Assembly: GCA_900169235.1 (NCBI GenBank)
Contig: FWCC01000064.1
Span: 246,534-310,533 of the forward strand
Length of the DNA: 64,000 bases
DNA from: Zarea fungicola
Taxonomy: Eukaryota; Ascomycota; Sordariomycetes; Hypocreales; Cordycipitaceae
Direction: 5' to 3'
Position 1 is the stretch's first letter. The number at the start of each line of letters is the position of its first letter. Below are positions 35,279-45,271 of the stretch, in pieces. The notes below the pieces were generated by a model that was not told the origin of the DNA, made no database searches, and saw nothing but the letters and a program-made list of their open reading frames with translations. The position numbers were made by a program, and so were the translations under genes.

Positions 35279-35385
35279 GTTCCTGTAGCGGAGTGGTTAC
35301 CGCGTGACTCTTATAGATCAAGAGAACTTCTTTTGGCTCTATGGTAGAAATGTCAAGGTCCGGGGTTCGACCCCCCGCAGGAACA
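35279..35385 (+). tRNA. tRNA-Ile (anticodon TAT) with a 34-nt intron
   Basis: The acceptor strands GTTCCTG (35279-35285) and CAGGAAC (35378-35384) pair at all seven positions, and the discriminator is A. The D-arm is GCGG/CCGC and the T-arm CGGGG/CCCCG with a TTCGACC loop. The anticodon stem TGACT pairs with TGTCA apart from a T31-T39 mismatch. The loop C32-T33-TAT-A37 puts the anticodon at 35312-35314. The intron is 35316-35349, after position 37, and contains CTAT (35339-35342), which can pair with the anticodon region, as expected for a pre-tRNA bulge-helix-bulge. tRNA-Ile(UAU), reading AUA, also carries an intron in yeast. Confidence 0.88.
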
Positions 35386-36309
35386 AATATTTTTGCCGTT
35401 TCTATACTTTTTTTCTTGCAATTTTGACTCATCAGAATGCATAAATTCATTTATTTTACAGCTTGTATGCATTCAGGTTTGCTCAAGCCTTGTTTAACTT
35501 GGTCTTGTTCTGACTTTCGCGATTAGGAAAATATTGTGCGACCCGAGTCTAGGGTATGCCGGTTTCCCCTGCCAAAAGTCTTCATGCAGCTACAAGATAG
35601 TGTGGACATGCCTCGCACCGGGTATTATTTTATTTGACATTGACCATTGATGCCACAAATTCCCCTAGACTCTCGACAGGGATCTACATCTTGCGTTGTA
35701 GCTGCTGAAAAGCTGAAAAAAAAAAAGCAAACAGAGAAGCACCACATGTGCGTGCAAAGGACAGAGCTGAACAGTCCAGTCGGATGCGTGCCGCTGCCGT
35801 ACGCCCGCCTCTCTGCGGCACAAGACTGAATGCCTCCCGGGAATGCCCTACGTAATCACCATGTAACCAGCCGTGCAGCCGTTGATTGCGCGACAGAGCA
35901 TAATATGCCGTTGTTTCGGAAGATGCACACCGCTTGCTGTGTGCAGCAAACACGGAAGCACTAGTGATGCACAATGAAAACGATTGCCTCACCTGTTAAC
36001 AGCCTCACCAAATCACAATTTGTTGAACTGCCACCAGGTCAGTTGAAGCCGGGACGAAACCAGTGCAACAATGCGCACCGCGCGGAGCAGTCAGCAGTCG
36101 CAGCAACTGTCCTGAACAGCGGAATCAAGCAGAAGCGACGGGCGGCTTGTTTTTGTGGAATCCACATGCAATGAACCGATATAGACAAGGAATCGACTAT
36201 GTGAGTAAATACATCGCTGCCACTATTTGGTATGACACGGGTATCAAACTCAAGTTTTGTTGGTAAAAAGTTTTTCCTCTATTTTCCCACTAGACATGCC
36301 TTGCTCTTT
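35386..36309. other. Intergenic, 0.9 kb
   Basis: This lies between tRNA-Ile and the 3' end of SFM1. Two frames of about 65 residues at 35974-36266 have no recognisable features. Confidence 0.55.
35390..35394 (+). terminator. RNA polymerase III T-tract
   Basis: TTTTT begins five bases after the discriminator base of tRNA-Ile. Confidence 0.7.
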
Positions 36310-37146
36310 CTAAATCAGATCGTCGACTGCCTTATCAGCGTCATTTTTTATCAGTTCCTTCATTCCCTTGGTATATGTTAGCAATGCCCAACATTCTGCT
36401 ATATGCAGTCCAGTCAACTCACATCGGGCATGATAGGCTCTCCATTTGACCCTTTGACGTAGCGGAACGGCATCTGCGTGCTTTCATGCTTGTTGAACTT
36501 GAGCTCGGGGAAGTCCAGGTAGTCAATCTTATCAAGAGCGACTGCAACTGTTAGCAAAATGTTCTCGAGCTGCAAAGAGGCCACGTACCTTTGTCCTGAA
36601 CGACAATTCTCGTGACACGGACTGCAGTGTCTGTGGTCATTTGTTTTGGGCCTAAACGACGGCCCTCAAATCCCTTTTTCCTGAGTTCAGAAGTTCGGTC
36701 TGTTGCTGTCAGCAAAAGCCATGCAGGCGGACGATTGAGTATGAGTCGAACCTCTAGGGGGATCATCACCTGCGACAAGTTAGTTGAGATGTCGATAAAT
36801 GGCCTGATTGAAACTCCGAAAACCTACCCAGAATGCCACCAAACAGGAAAACATCAAAGCTGTCACCGTCTTCCGGGGACAAGTCTTTGGCGGCCGAGGG
36901 GTCTAAGAGACAGACTCGGTTTCTGCTATTAGCGTACAGTTCCTCGACACCACGGTGCTCAGCCTTGAAGGCGGGGTTGCTGGAAAGGGCTTCGGGGACA
37001 TTGAACCCATCTGGCAAACAAGACAGGATGAATTCACTCTTTCGCTCATGGCTTTCCTTGGCGATGCACAAGTACTCAAGTTCTGACCAAGGCCCAAGCT
37101 CGGGGTCGAGGTGCTCAACGATGATTGTCTTTGCAGATGAGGCCAT
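36310..37146 (-). CDS. SFM1: Protein arginine N-methyltransferase SFM1 (SPOUT family)
   Basis: Five exons, 37146-36828, 36769-36752 (18 nt), 36699-36589, 36541-36423 and 36366-36310, encode 207 residues, close to the yeast protein. The family motifs are CLLDPSAAKDLSPEDG, FDVFLFGGILGDDPPRDRT, RRLGPKQMTTDTAVR, KIDYLDFPELKFNKHEST and QMPFRYV, ending MKELIKNDADKAVDDLI. SPOUT methyltransferases bind S-adenosylmethionine in a C-terminal knot; yeast Sfm1 methylates ribosomal protein uS3 (Rps3) on an arginine. The 18-nt exon supplies the GDDPPR segment of the knot, and its downstream donor is a weak GTTCGA. All joins keep phase and restore motifs, which supports the model strongly. SFM1 shares a 671-bp divergent promoter with KEX1. 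Confidence 0.94.
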
Positions 37147-37817
37147 GCCGCAGGAATTGAGTGCAGTTCTTTGTATTTAAGTACCCATTAGCCCACCATG
37201 GAAGCATGGAAAATGTGTCGAGCCCTTACCTTTGAGATTCTACGATTAGGCAACGGTGAACAGACTGGAAAAGGACTCCTCCAGGGTTGAAGGCACTAAA
37301 AAGAGACTTTGCTCCTGGTGGAGCCGCTTGCACATCGATCGTCGCATATGCCAGGCGCAGTAGTAGTAATGTGACCTTCGCTGCAACAATGGCAGATTCT
37401 TCTTTATTTAAAAAATAAAATAAAAAAATAATCAGGGTTTCACCATTTCTGAATATATCTGTGATTCATTAGTTACCAGGGCCGTCTTGGCCAACCTGCG
37501 GCATAAACTCTGGCAGCCATTGTTTGGAGGCTCTAATAAGTACTGGTAACCAACTAGCGCCAAGGCGCTGGTCAAACGAGGCCCCCAACCCAAACAGGCT
37601 AATGACGCCCACGGTGGAGGAACAAAGAACAGATGCCACCTCAGCTATGTCTCAGCAGCACACATGAGCCTCTGCTTACATTCTTCATCAACCTCACAAC
37701 ACCAGTCTTTCGATACAATCAACCACCGATTCTCTACAATCGATTGTGTCAGCCCAACAAACCTACTCTAGATTTTATATAGCGCTCAACTAGGCCACCG
37801 CAAGCGCCACGTGGGCG
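37147..37817. promoter_or_regulatory. Divergent intergenic promoter, SFM1 / KEX1
   Basis: The starts of SFM1 (minus) and KEX1 (plus) face away from each other across 671 bp. An A/T-rich TTTAAAAAATAAAATAAA tract at about 37408-37428 could be nucleosome-depleted. No specific operator was recognised. Confidence 0.6.
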
Positions 37818-39793
37818 ATGGCTTCAGTCGCCTCCAAACCCTGGCCCGGACGATGGCTGGCGGTCCTGGCTCTGGCCTTGGGCCCCCTTGCGGCCCTGGC
37901 AGAAAAGTCGGCCGCTCAGTACTATGTTCGTGATCTTCCTGGGCTTCCTGCGGATCAGGCGCCCGTCAAGATGCATGCTGGGTAAGTAGGCCGGCAACGT
38001 CAGCATTTGCAGCAATGAAACTATATGCGCTGACACAATCATCTGCAGGCACATCGAAATCAGCCCCGATACGAACGGCAATCTCTTCTTCTGGCATTTT
38101 CAAAATAAACATATTGCAAACAAGCAGCGAACTGTCATATGGGTAAATGGCGGGCCGGGATGCAGCTCAGAGGACGGCGCATTGATGGAAATCGGCCCGT
38201 ATCGACTCAAAGACAAAAACACACTTGTTGCGAACAACGGATCCTGGAACGAATTTGCCAACCTGCTCTTTGTCGATAACCCCGTCGGAACAGGCTTCAG
38301 TTATGCCAACACGAACAGCTATGTGCACGAACTTACCGAGATGGCCGAGCAGTTTGTAATCTTCTTGGAAAAGTTTTTTGCCATCTTCCCCGAATACAGT
38401 CGCGACGATGTGAGTGATGCAGGACTGGGTGTAATGTAGTAATCGCAGAGCTAACAGGCAGCAGATTTACATTGGCGGAGAGTCCTATGCAGGACAGTAT
38501 ATTCCGTACATTGCCCAGGCAATTATCGACCGAAACGGCAAGCGACCTGATCATTGGAGCCTTCAGGGTCTGCTCCTCGGCAACCCGTGGATGTCTCCCA
38601 ATGAACAGTACGACTCATACATGAAATTCGCGTTTGAGAAGAAGCTTCTCGACAAAGATTCCGACGCCGCCAAGCAACTCATCGCAATGGAGCGAACCTG
38701 CCATACCTTGATGTCCAGCGATCCCGGAAGGGTGACTTATGGATCCTGCGAATCAATCCTCACGGATCTCCTTCTTGCTACTAGTAAGCAGAACGGCGGC
38801 GATGATTCATGCCTGAACATGTACGACGTGCGACTCAAGGACTCGTATCCCTCCTGCGGCATGAACTGGCCACCAGATCTGGAGTATGTCACGCCCTATC
38901 TGAGAAGAAAGGAGGTCGTCAAGGCTCTCAATATTAATCCAGAACGCTCTGTTGGGTGGCAAGAGTGCAACGGTGGCGTCAACTCCGCCTTTCACCCCAT
39001 GAAATCGAAGCCTTCCGTGGAACTAATGCCAGCCATTCTCAAGGAGGTGCCTGTTCTTATATTTTCGGGTGCTGAGGACCTGATCTGCAACCACATTGGT
39101 ACAGAGGACATGATCGCTAACATGGAGTGGAACGGCGGTAAGGGCTTCGAGGTGACACCCGGTAACTGGGCTCCGCGACGCAACTGGACCTTTGAAGGCA
39201 AGGACGCCGGCTTTTGGCAGAGTGCCCGCAACCTCACCTACGTCGTGTTCAACGAGGCGTCGCACATGGTACCCTTTGACTTCCCTCGCCGCTCGCGTGA
39301 CATGCTGGACCGCTTTATGGGCGTCGACATTAGCAGCATTGGCGGTGACCCTACCGACAGTCGCATCGACGGCGAAAAGGGTCTTGAGACCACTGTTGGC
39401 GGCTCTGTCAATCCCAAAGAGAGCGAGGAGGCCGTAAAGCAGCGCCTGAAAGAGGCCAAGTGGGCCGCGTACCAGCGCTCCGGCGAGGTTGTCCTTGTTA
39501 TCGTCATCCTCGGCGCTCTGGGCTTCGGCTACTTCGTCTGGCGCCAGCGCCGCAAGGGCGCCGCGTATAGCGCGCTGCGTGGTGACGAGCCCATCCACAG
39601 AAACCGCACCGCCGCATCCAGTGATGATCTTGAGGCCCAGGAGGAAGGCGTCGCGCTGCAGAGCAACATCATGTCCACAGATAAGTACACAGTAGGTGAC
39701 GACAGTGACGAGGAAGGGGGGAGTATGTCAACAAAGAATGTTGAGGAGGACAAGACAAAAGAGGCAGACAATCCTGACCACAACGAGAGCTAG
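37818..39793 (+). CDS. KEX1: KEX1 pheromone-processing serine carboxypeptidase
   Basis: Three exons (37818-37981, 38049-38409, 38465-39793) encode 617 residues, the usual KEX1 length. The N-terminus has a signal peptide ([17 protein letters not shown]). The serine carboxypeptidase (S10) core shows [10 protein letters not shown], the nucleophile Ser182 in GGESYAGQY, Asp380 in SGAEDLIC and His442 in NEASHMVPF. What separates it from vacuolar carboxypeptidase Y is a single transmembrane helix (about residues 516-534, [18 protein letters not shown]) and an acidic cytosolic tail rich in Asp/Glu, features of the late-Golgi enzyme that trims C-terminal Lys/Arg after Kex2 cleavage. In filamentous fungi this concerns pheromone precursors and other secreted peptides. 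It is convergent with DRE2, with 535 bp between stops. Confidence 0.94.
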
Positions 39794-40328
39794 GCATTGT
39801 ATGGGTCCATCTGTTTTGCTCTTCTTCATATATATAGTCTACAATGTTTTTGGATTCTGTTCTTTCATTCATCGGGTTCAGTGCAAACATACAGCGGCAT
39901 GCATGGTACGAAATACAACGACGGTCACATAAAAAGCATAGAAAATGTATAAGATAAATCCGAATAGTACTCTATTTCATCAAATGAAAGAAAATATCGT
40001 TCTACGGATACGTATCCTTTGCCTATAAATTTCGCCTCGTAACGCCCAACATGTAAAGGGGCGGAGTAATCCAGCCCAGGTATATACATAAACAAAACTC
40101 ATTTTGTGACGATTCCAAATCTTGTTCTCGTCTGACGCGACAAACCCATCCATATCCTGACCCAAAAGACCCATGGTGGCGGTAACATTGATGCATGATA
40201 ACCAGCCTCTAAATCGCAAAGAAAACTCCGATATAATGCTCTTCTTTCCCGTTGTCATCCTCGTCCTCCTCGTCCTCCTCTGCCCTATATACGCTCCCGG
40301 AACGTACAATGCCAAGATCACGCCGTCC
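39794..40328. other. Convergent 3' flanks of KEX1 and DRE2
   Basis: These 535 bp hold both 3' UTRs. An A/T-rich stretch with TATATATAG lies near 39830. No gene seen. Confidence 0.6.
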
Positions 40329-41425
40329 TTACAGCTGTACATCATTGTTCAGCAGGCGAACCTCCTCGCCCGGCTTGAACGGCGGCAGACCAATGTACGG
40401 GCAACCATCGCAGCGGAAAGCGTCACCGAGTGCACAGTTGCCGCACGAGCCGACCTTGCCCTGGACCGTGAAATCAACCTCGGTGAGGTCGTCGGCGGCG
40501 AGCTTGAAACTGGCAAGCGTCTTGTCTGCCTCCGCACGCTTGCTAGCGTCCTCAGCAGCGAGGCGCTCAGCCAGACCGCATGAGCAGTCCTTGCAAGCAC
40601 GGCGGCGCTTGCCAGGCTTGGGCTGGCATTCAGCGGCTGTAACAACACGGCTTTTGTTAGTAACTAGCCTACGACAAGCACATGTTCGGGCAGGGAAAAC
40701 ATACGAATATTGATGGGACGCTTGAGATCTTCCTCAGTCATGAGAGTATCCTCATCGATAATGTCGTCATCGTCGAGGTCGTCGCCCAGATCGAAGCCGA
40801 CGCCGGCAGGCACGACTGGTTTGAGGACACCGTTCGTGTTCCCAGTTACACTGCCATTGATGGCGGTGCTGCCAACAGCGAGAGTGGGTGCTGGGGCGAC
40901 AGCCTTCTTCTTGCCGAAGCGAAGTTTCAGAGAGACGGCGCCGTCGTTCTCACCATAGTCGGGCTTGGAAAAGCCACCAGTACCGGTACCAACCAGGCCG
41001 GCCAGGACAGCCTCCTTGGCGAGCGCCGTCTTCTCGAGGTTCTCGGATGTGCTCTCGGCGCGCAGCAGGCCGTTGGACTTAAGCGACTCGACAATGGCCC
41101 CAACTACGGCACGATTTAAGAGGCCAACGGACTCGGTGAGCGTGGAGGTGGCATCGGACAGTACGAGGATCAAATCGTAGTGGGCGCCGGGCAGCTGAAC
41201 GTAGCCAGCGGCCAGTCGGTCGAGCATCTGGAGATCGGTAATGGTTCGGTCATATTGGGTGAGGACAGCCGTGAGGGCAGCGGCGTGAGAGGCAAGCGAG
41301 GGAGGTGCGAGGAGCAAGGCCCGCTGGCCGCCAGTGGTCGAGGTCTTGGTTGTGGTCGACGTGGTTGTGCCGCTGCTAAAGACGGAATCGTCGTTGAGAT
41401 CAATGGTGGCAATCAAGGGAGCCAT
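40329..41425 (-). CDS. DRE2: Fe-S cluster assembly protein DRE2 (anamorsin/CIAPIN1)
   Basis: Two exons, 41425-40705 and 40636-40329 (intron donor GTATGT, acceptor TTACAG), give 342 residues. The N-terminal half is a methyltransferase-like domain. A linker leads to the C-terminal CIAPIN1 domain, which holds both conserved cysteine motifs: C244 with C255, C258 and C260 (CKDCSC) for the 2Fe-2S site, and C305, C308, C316, C319 (CGNC, CDGC) for the second site. The ending KPGEEVRLL is also typical. With the diflavin reductase Tah18, Dre2 delivers electrons early in cytosolic iron-sulfur protein assembly. [21 protein letters not shown] acidic stretch precedes the first motif, as in homologues. It shares a 1.2-kb divergent promoter with the zinc-knuckle gene. 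Confidence 0.95.
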
Positions 41426-42621
41426 GGGGCCGGTATTGTGTATAGGTTATGAAGAAAAAATAGGAAACGGTGAAGAAAATGAACCGCAGGCAGAGGAAAA
41501 TGTAAAGAGAAAACAATGGGCTTTGGATTGGAATAGAGGGTTTGACCTGCTCTTGTATTGAGTCGTAGAGTCAGCCTCTTTTTGAATTGGTGTATTTGTA
41601 AGGCTCACAAAGGAAATAGTAACCCGCGCGCAGCAAGGCGTGGGATGGCGGGGGTCGTCAGTTTTTTTCTGGCACTGTAGGCGGGGCTGCATATTGTATG
41701 GGACTGCACAGTGCAGCTTTTGGACGGACACCCCTCACATGCCCGCTATCAGTCCGTTTTGCTGGACATGTCTGTGTTCCGGACCCTCAACGGCAAACGG
41801 GGTCTGGAAGCCGACCTCCGAAAGCGGAACCAGCCAAGGTCCACACGCTGACCTATACCAGCAAGAGGATTACGAAGTGTTGCGTTGGGGATGGCTGACG
41901 AGTATACCCAGCATTGTTTGACTTTTGTAACATAAAATTGAGTTGACCGAATCCCAGAAGCTTTCTTTTGTCACAGACTTGGAAAATTACAAGAAAAGGT
42001 TGTATTTGCGTGGAGAGTTAGGTCGCGTGCTCACTGAGCGGTGTACCCTAGACATGGGTAAGTCAAGATCTAAGTGTTGAAACAAGTAAATTGTTCCGTA
42101 TGTGTTCGATACTTTGCAATGTACAGCTTTATGCTGATTAGAAAGAAAATCAGAAAAGCGTCACACTGTCTTCCTTGCTTAGGTGCTTTCTATGGCTTCT
42201 GTCTATTCTCACTTTGCGATCACCCGCGACTGCTCAACTTGCTGTGTCTTATGCCAGTAAAGCTCTTATTTTTCATAAACATTAACCGCTGCGCTCACCT
42301 TCAGCAATGGAAACTTCTAGGAAAACGCCTGAAGGGCAACAAAAACTGCATGCTGTACTTGGGTAACCAGCAAACGCAATCTTAGAGCACCGGGCAAGTG
42401 CAGAAGGGTGCCAGCTGCTGCCAGCTGGCAGCTCTCCGCGTTCTCTCTATAAGAATTTATCAACACGGAATTTTCACCCTCACTCCCTTTCCCCATCACA
42501 ACACTTCCAACCTTCCGTTAAACGCATTTGATTATTGAGGTCAGGAACTTGAGATTTAATTCTGCACTCAAAAGCTTCATTCCCGAAGACAGCTCCAGCC
42601 TTCAGCACCTCTACGCGCAAA
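41426..42621. promoter_or_regulatory. Divergent intergenic region, DRE2 / zinc-knuckle gene
   Basis: These 1.2 kb separate two divergent starts. Short frames (for example 42074-42385) have no signatures. A GCCAGCTGCTGCCAGCTGGC repeat/palindrome cluster lies at about 42409-42428. Confidence 0.55.
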
Positions 42622-44491
42622 ATGTCAGGCTGGGACAACGGTCCTACCCAGGTAGACAACTGGTCTGGTGGAGGTCATGGATTTGGTAACGAATCCAATG
42701 GAACCGACAGGTAACAATCACTATTCATATAATCTTTCCTTTTCTAACAGCATTCTAGCCATCAGTTTGGTGGTGGCAATGTCCATGGGTACGTATTAAT
42801 GGACTGTATCATATCATCTTGCTAATAATATCTCAGGAACGACTATGCCGGTGATGGAAATAATGGGTATGTTCAAGTTTCGTCGTCATGTTTACTTAAC
42901 ATAATGCTGACTCTGCTAGATATGGTGCTGGTGATCAAGATGGTGCCCCTCGCGATGACAAGTGCTTCTCCTGCGGCGAAGAAGGGTCAGTTTTCTCGGT
43001 AACTATTGTGCGTCCTGATTCTAACACCCGGAAAGTCATCGCAAGTTCGAATGCCCCAATGCCGCCCCCATGACCTGCAATTACTGCAAGGAGCCAGGCC
43101 ACATGGCCAAAGAGTGTCCTACCAAGCCCCCCATGAGCTGTGAGAACTGTGGCGAAGAAGGTAAGCATTCATTAACATATGCTCTACTGGCTGGCATATC
43201 GCTAACAGTAATAGGCCACCTGAAGAAGAGCTGCACGAACGCAAGAAAGATTGATCGAAGCCAAGTCGCTGACATGAAAGCTGAGGCAGCTTGGGAGCTC
43301 ATCAAAAAGGCCGCCGCAGAGCAGGACGCTGATGATGCGAAAGATGGCATACAGGCTTATGTCAAGGCGCTCAACGGTGGAATCTCCTTCCGTGAGCTTC
43401 AGGAGGCGTTCATCCGCGACAAGATTCCCCTGTGGCTCATTGCCACAGAGAGATCCCTCATTGAGATCTTTACAAACATGGATTTGCAGGGAAACATGGG
43501 CAAAAAGTACACCATCTCTTACCGATTCTCTGATCAGCCTCAGCGTCCTCGAGAGATTGAAGGCTGGCCCAAGAGTCATGAAGAAATCCTCAGCCGCCTT
43601 GACGATGCTGGCGATGTCGTGGACAGTGGAAAGCCAAAGTGCAGCAACTGTGACGAATTGGGCCACATTGCGAAGCACTGCGAACAAGAGAAGGTTGTGC
43701 GTGAAGTCAAAGTCCAGACTTGTTACAACTGTGGCAATGAAGGGCATCGTATTCGTGACTGTAAGCTGAGAAATACACAAGCAACGTGGAAGAATATACA
43801 CATGCTAATACTATTTCTAGGTCCCGAACCGCGCAAGGACCGATTTGCCTGCAAGAACTGTGGGTAAGTTGTTCTTACGAGATACATCCATACCCATGTA
43901 TTGATGCTAACTGGCCAACAGCAAATCGGGCCACAAGGCTGCCGAGTGCGAGGAAGAGCCAAACCTCGACAATGTTACGTGCCGCAAGTGCGAACAAAGT
44001 AAGGAACAGTACCAACTTCGGATTACATCGCTTCTACTAACTTGATACAGCCGGTCATTTTGCCAAGGACTGCCCTCAGGGTGGCGGCCGCGGCTGCAGA
44101 AACTGTGGCGAGGAAGGTCATCGTGCTGCTGAGTGTGATAAGCCCGTCAACATGGACAATGTACAGTGCCGCAACTGCGAGAAGATGGGTCACTACAGCC
44201 GGGAGTGCCCAGAGCCCAAGGACTGTAAGCACATCTCTTACGAACAACATGGATGGACAAATCGGAAACTAACTCTCTACAGGGAGCAAGGTAAAATGCA
44301 GCAACTGTCAGGAGTTTGGCCATACCAAAGTGCGCTGCAAGCAGCCCCCGGCGGATCAGCCTGCGGACGACTACGGTGGCGGTTTTGACGGCAATGCTGC
44401 TGGTGATTCAGGCGGCAATGGAGGAGCTGACTGGAACGATGGCTCGCAGGCTCAGTATGCTGACGGCGGCGGCGGTGGCGGCGACTGGTGA
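42622..44491 (+). CDS. Zinc-knuckle (CCHC) nucleic-acid-binding protein with ten knuckles
   Basis: Ten exons (42622-42710, 42759-42788, 42837-42866, 42920-42985, 43036-43160, 43215-43760, 43821-43863, 43922-43998, 44051-44224, 44283-44491) give 462 residues with phase kept at all nine junctions. After a Gly/Asn-rich N-terminus come three CX2CX4HX4C knuckles (CFSCGEEGHRKFEC, CNYCKEPGHMAKEC, CENCGEEGHLKKSC). A roughly 125-residue helical insert follows (KAEAAWELIKKAAAEQD, then SFRELQEAFIRDKIPLWLI). Seven more knuckles end with CSNCQEFGHTKVRC, and the tail is Gly/Asp-rich. CNBP/Gis2/Byr3 relatives bind single-stranded nucleic acid or mRNA; this protein is longer and has the insert, so it is a filamentous-fungal type. 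Substrate unknown. Exons are unusually small, and introns cut knuckles 1, 3, 5, 6 and 7. Confidence 0.9.
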
Positions 44492-45054
44492 AATTGTTAC
44501 ATGGCGACCAGGAGACTGGAGAAGAATTTGCGCATTGGGAATATTCAGTACCTGAAATAGATGGCCAAATTAGGCCTAGCTGAACAAGACAGATGAATTT
44601 ACAAAACACAATAACCCGAAGTAACAATACTGACTAGACGGTATGGGCTTGGTTGTGTTGGTGATAGTTAGATCTGACACGCATCGTGTGTGATGCAGTT
44701 CACGCCCGGTGATTAAAGCCGGATGGAGATGTTGCATAAAAGGTAATAGTGCTGGTGCCATGTCGCGTAGGTGGGACGAGGCAGAGACGGTGGCTGAAGC
44801 AGGTGTAAGGAGGAATGGCTTGCTGAGAAGCATGTTTCTGGGCAGAAAGCGGGATGGATCTAGCAATCAAGATGGTGGCACACAGAGTACGCTTCTGGGT
44901 CCTGGGCAAACTGCTTGAACTTGAGAAGCATTGCAAGCTTGGCATTACAATTTTGATTGGCTGTGCAAGAGGATTGTGGTAGTTTTGGATCGTCGCGGCA
45001 CCCTGCAAAGTTGGTGTTTAGTGTGTGTTGGATTGGAACGGTGGGATTAGACGC

Positions 45055-45062
45055 TGACGTCA
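45055..45062. promoter_or_regulatory. CRE motif TGACGTCA (possible ATF/CREB site)
   Basis: This is a perfect 8-bp CRE, 2.3 kb upstream of a bZIP gene whose family binds this sequence. Autoregulation is a possibility only. Confidence 0.4.
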
Positions 45063-45249
45063 CTGGACAGGGGGGTAAACATTTTAAATGGAAATGAGAA
45101 TGGCAAAAACTGGGACTGGCGTTGAGTTGGCGGGAGTACAGTGTGTCCGGTGGAGGACAAGGCCGGCTCTTTGGAAATCGGAAGCCCAGAAAGGGCAAGT
45201 AAAATGCCGGCGTTTAAAATCTTGGAACGGGGAGGGAGGGCTGCTTGTT

Positions 45250-45271
45250 TATATATATATATATATATATA
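45250..45271. repeat. (TA)11 microsatellite
   Basis: Eleven uninterrupted TA units in non-coding DNA. Confidence 0.9.

Noticed and set aside
37818..39793. Alternative call as vacuolar carboxypeptidase Y
   Set aside because: The C-terminal transmembrane helix and acidic cytosolic tail fit KEX1, not CPY.
42074..42385. 103-residue Cys/Leu-rich frame upstream of the zinc-knuckle gene
   Set aside because: It lies in the promoter/5' UTR region, has an AT-driven hydrophobic composition, and shows no recognisable domain.
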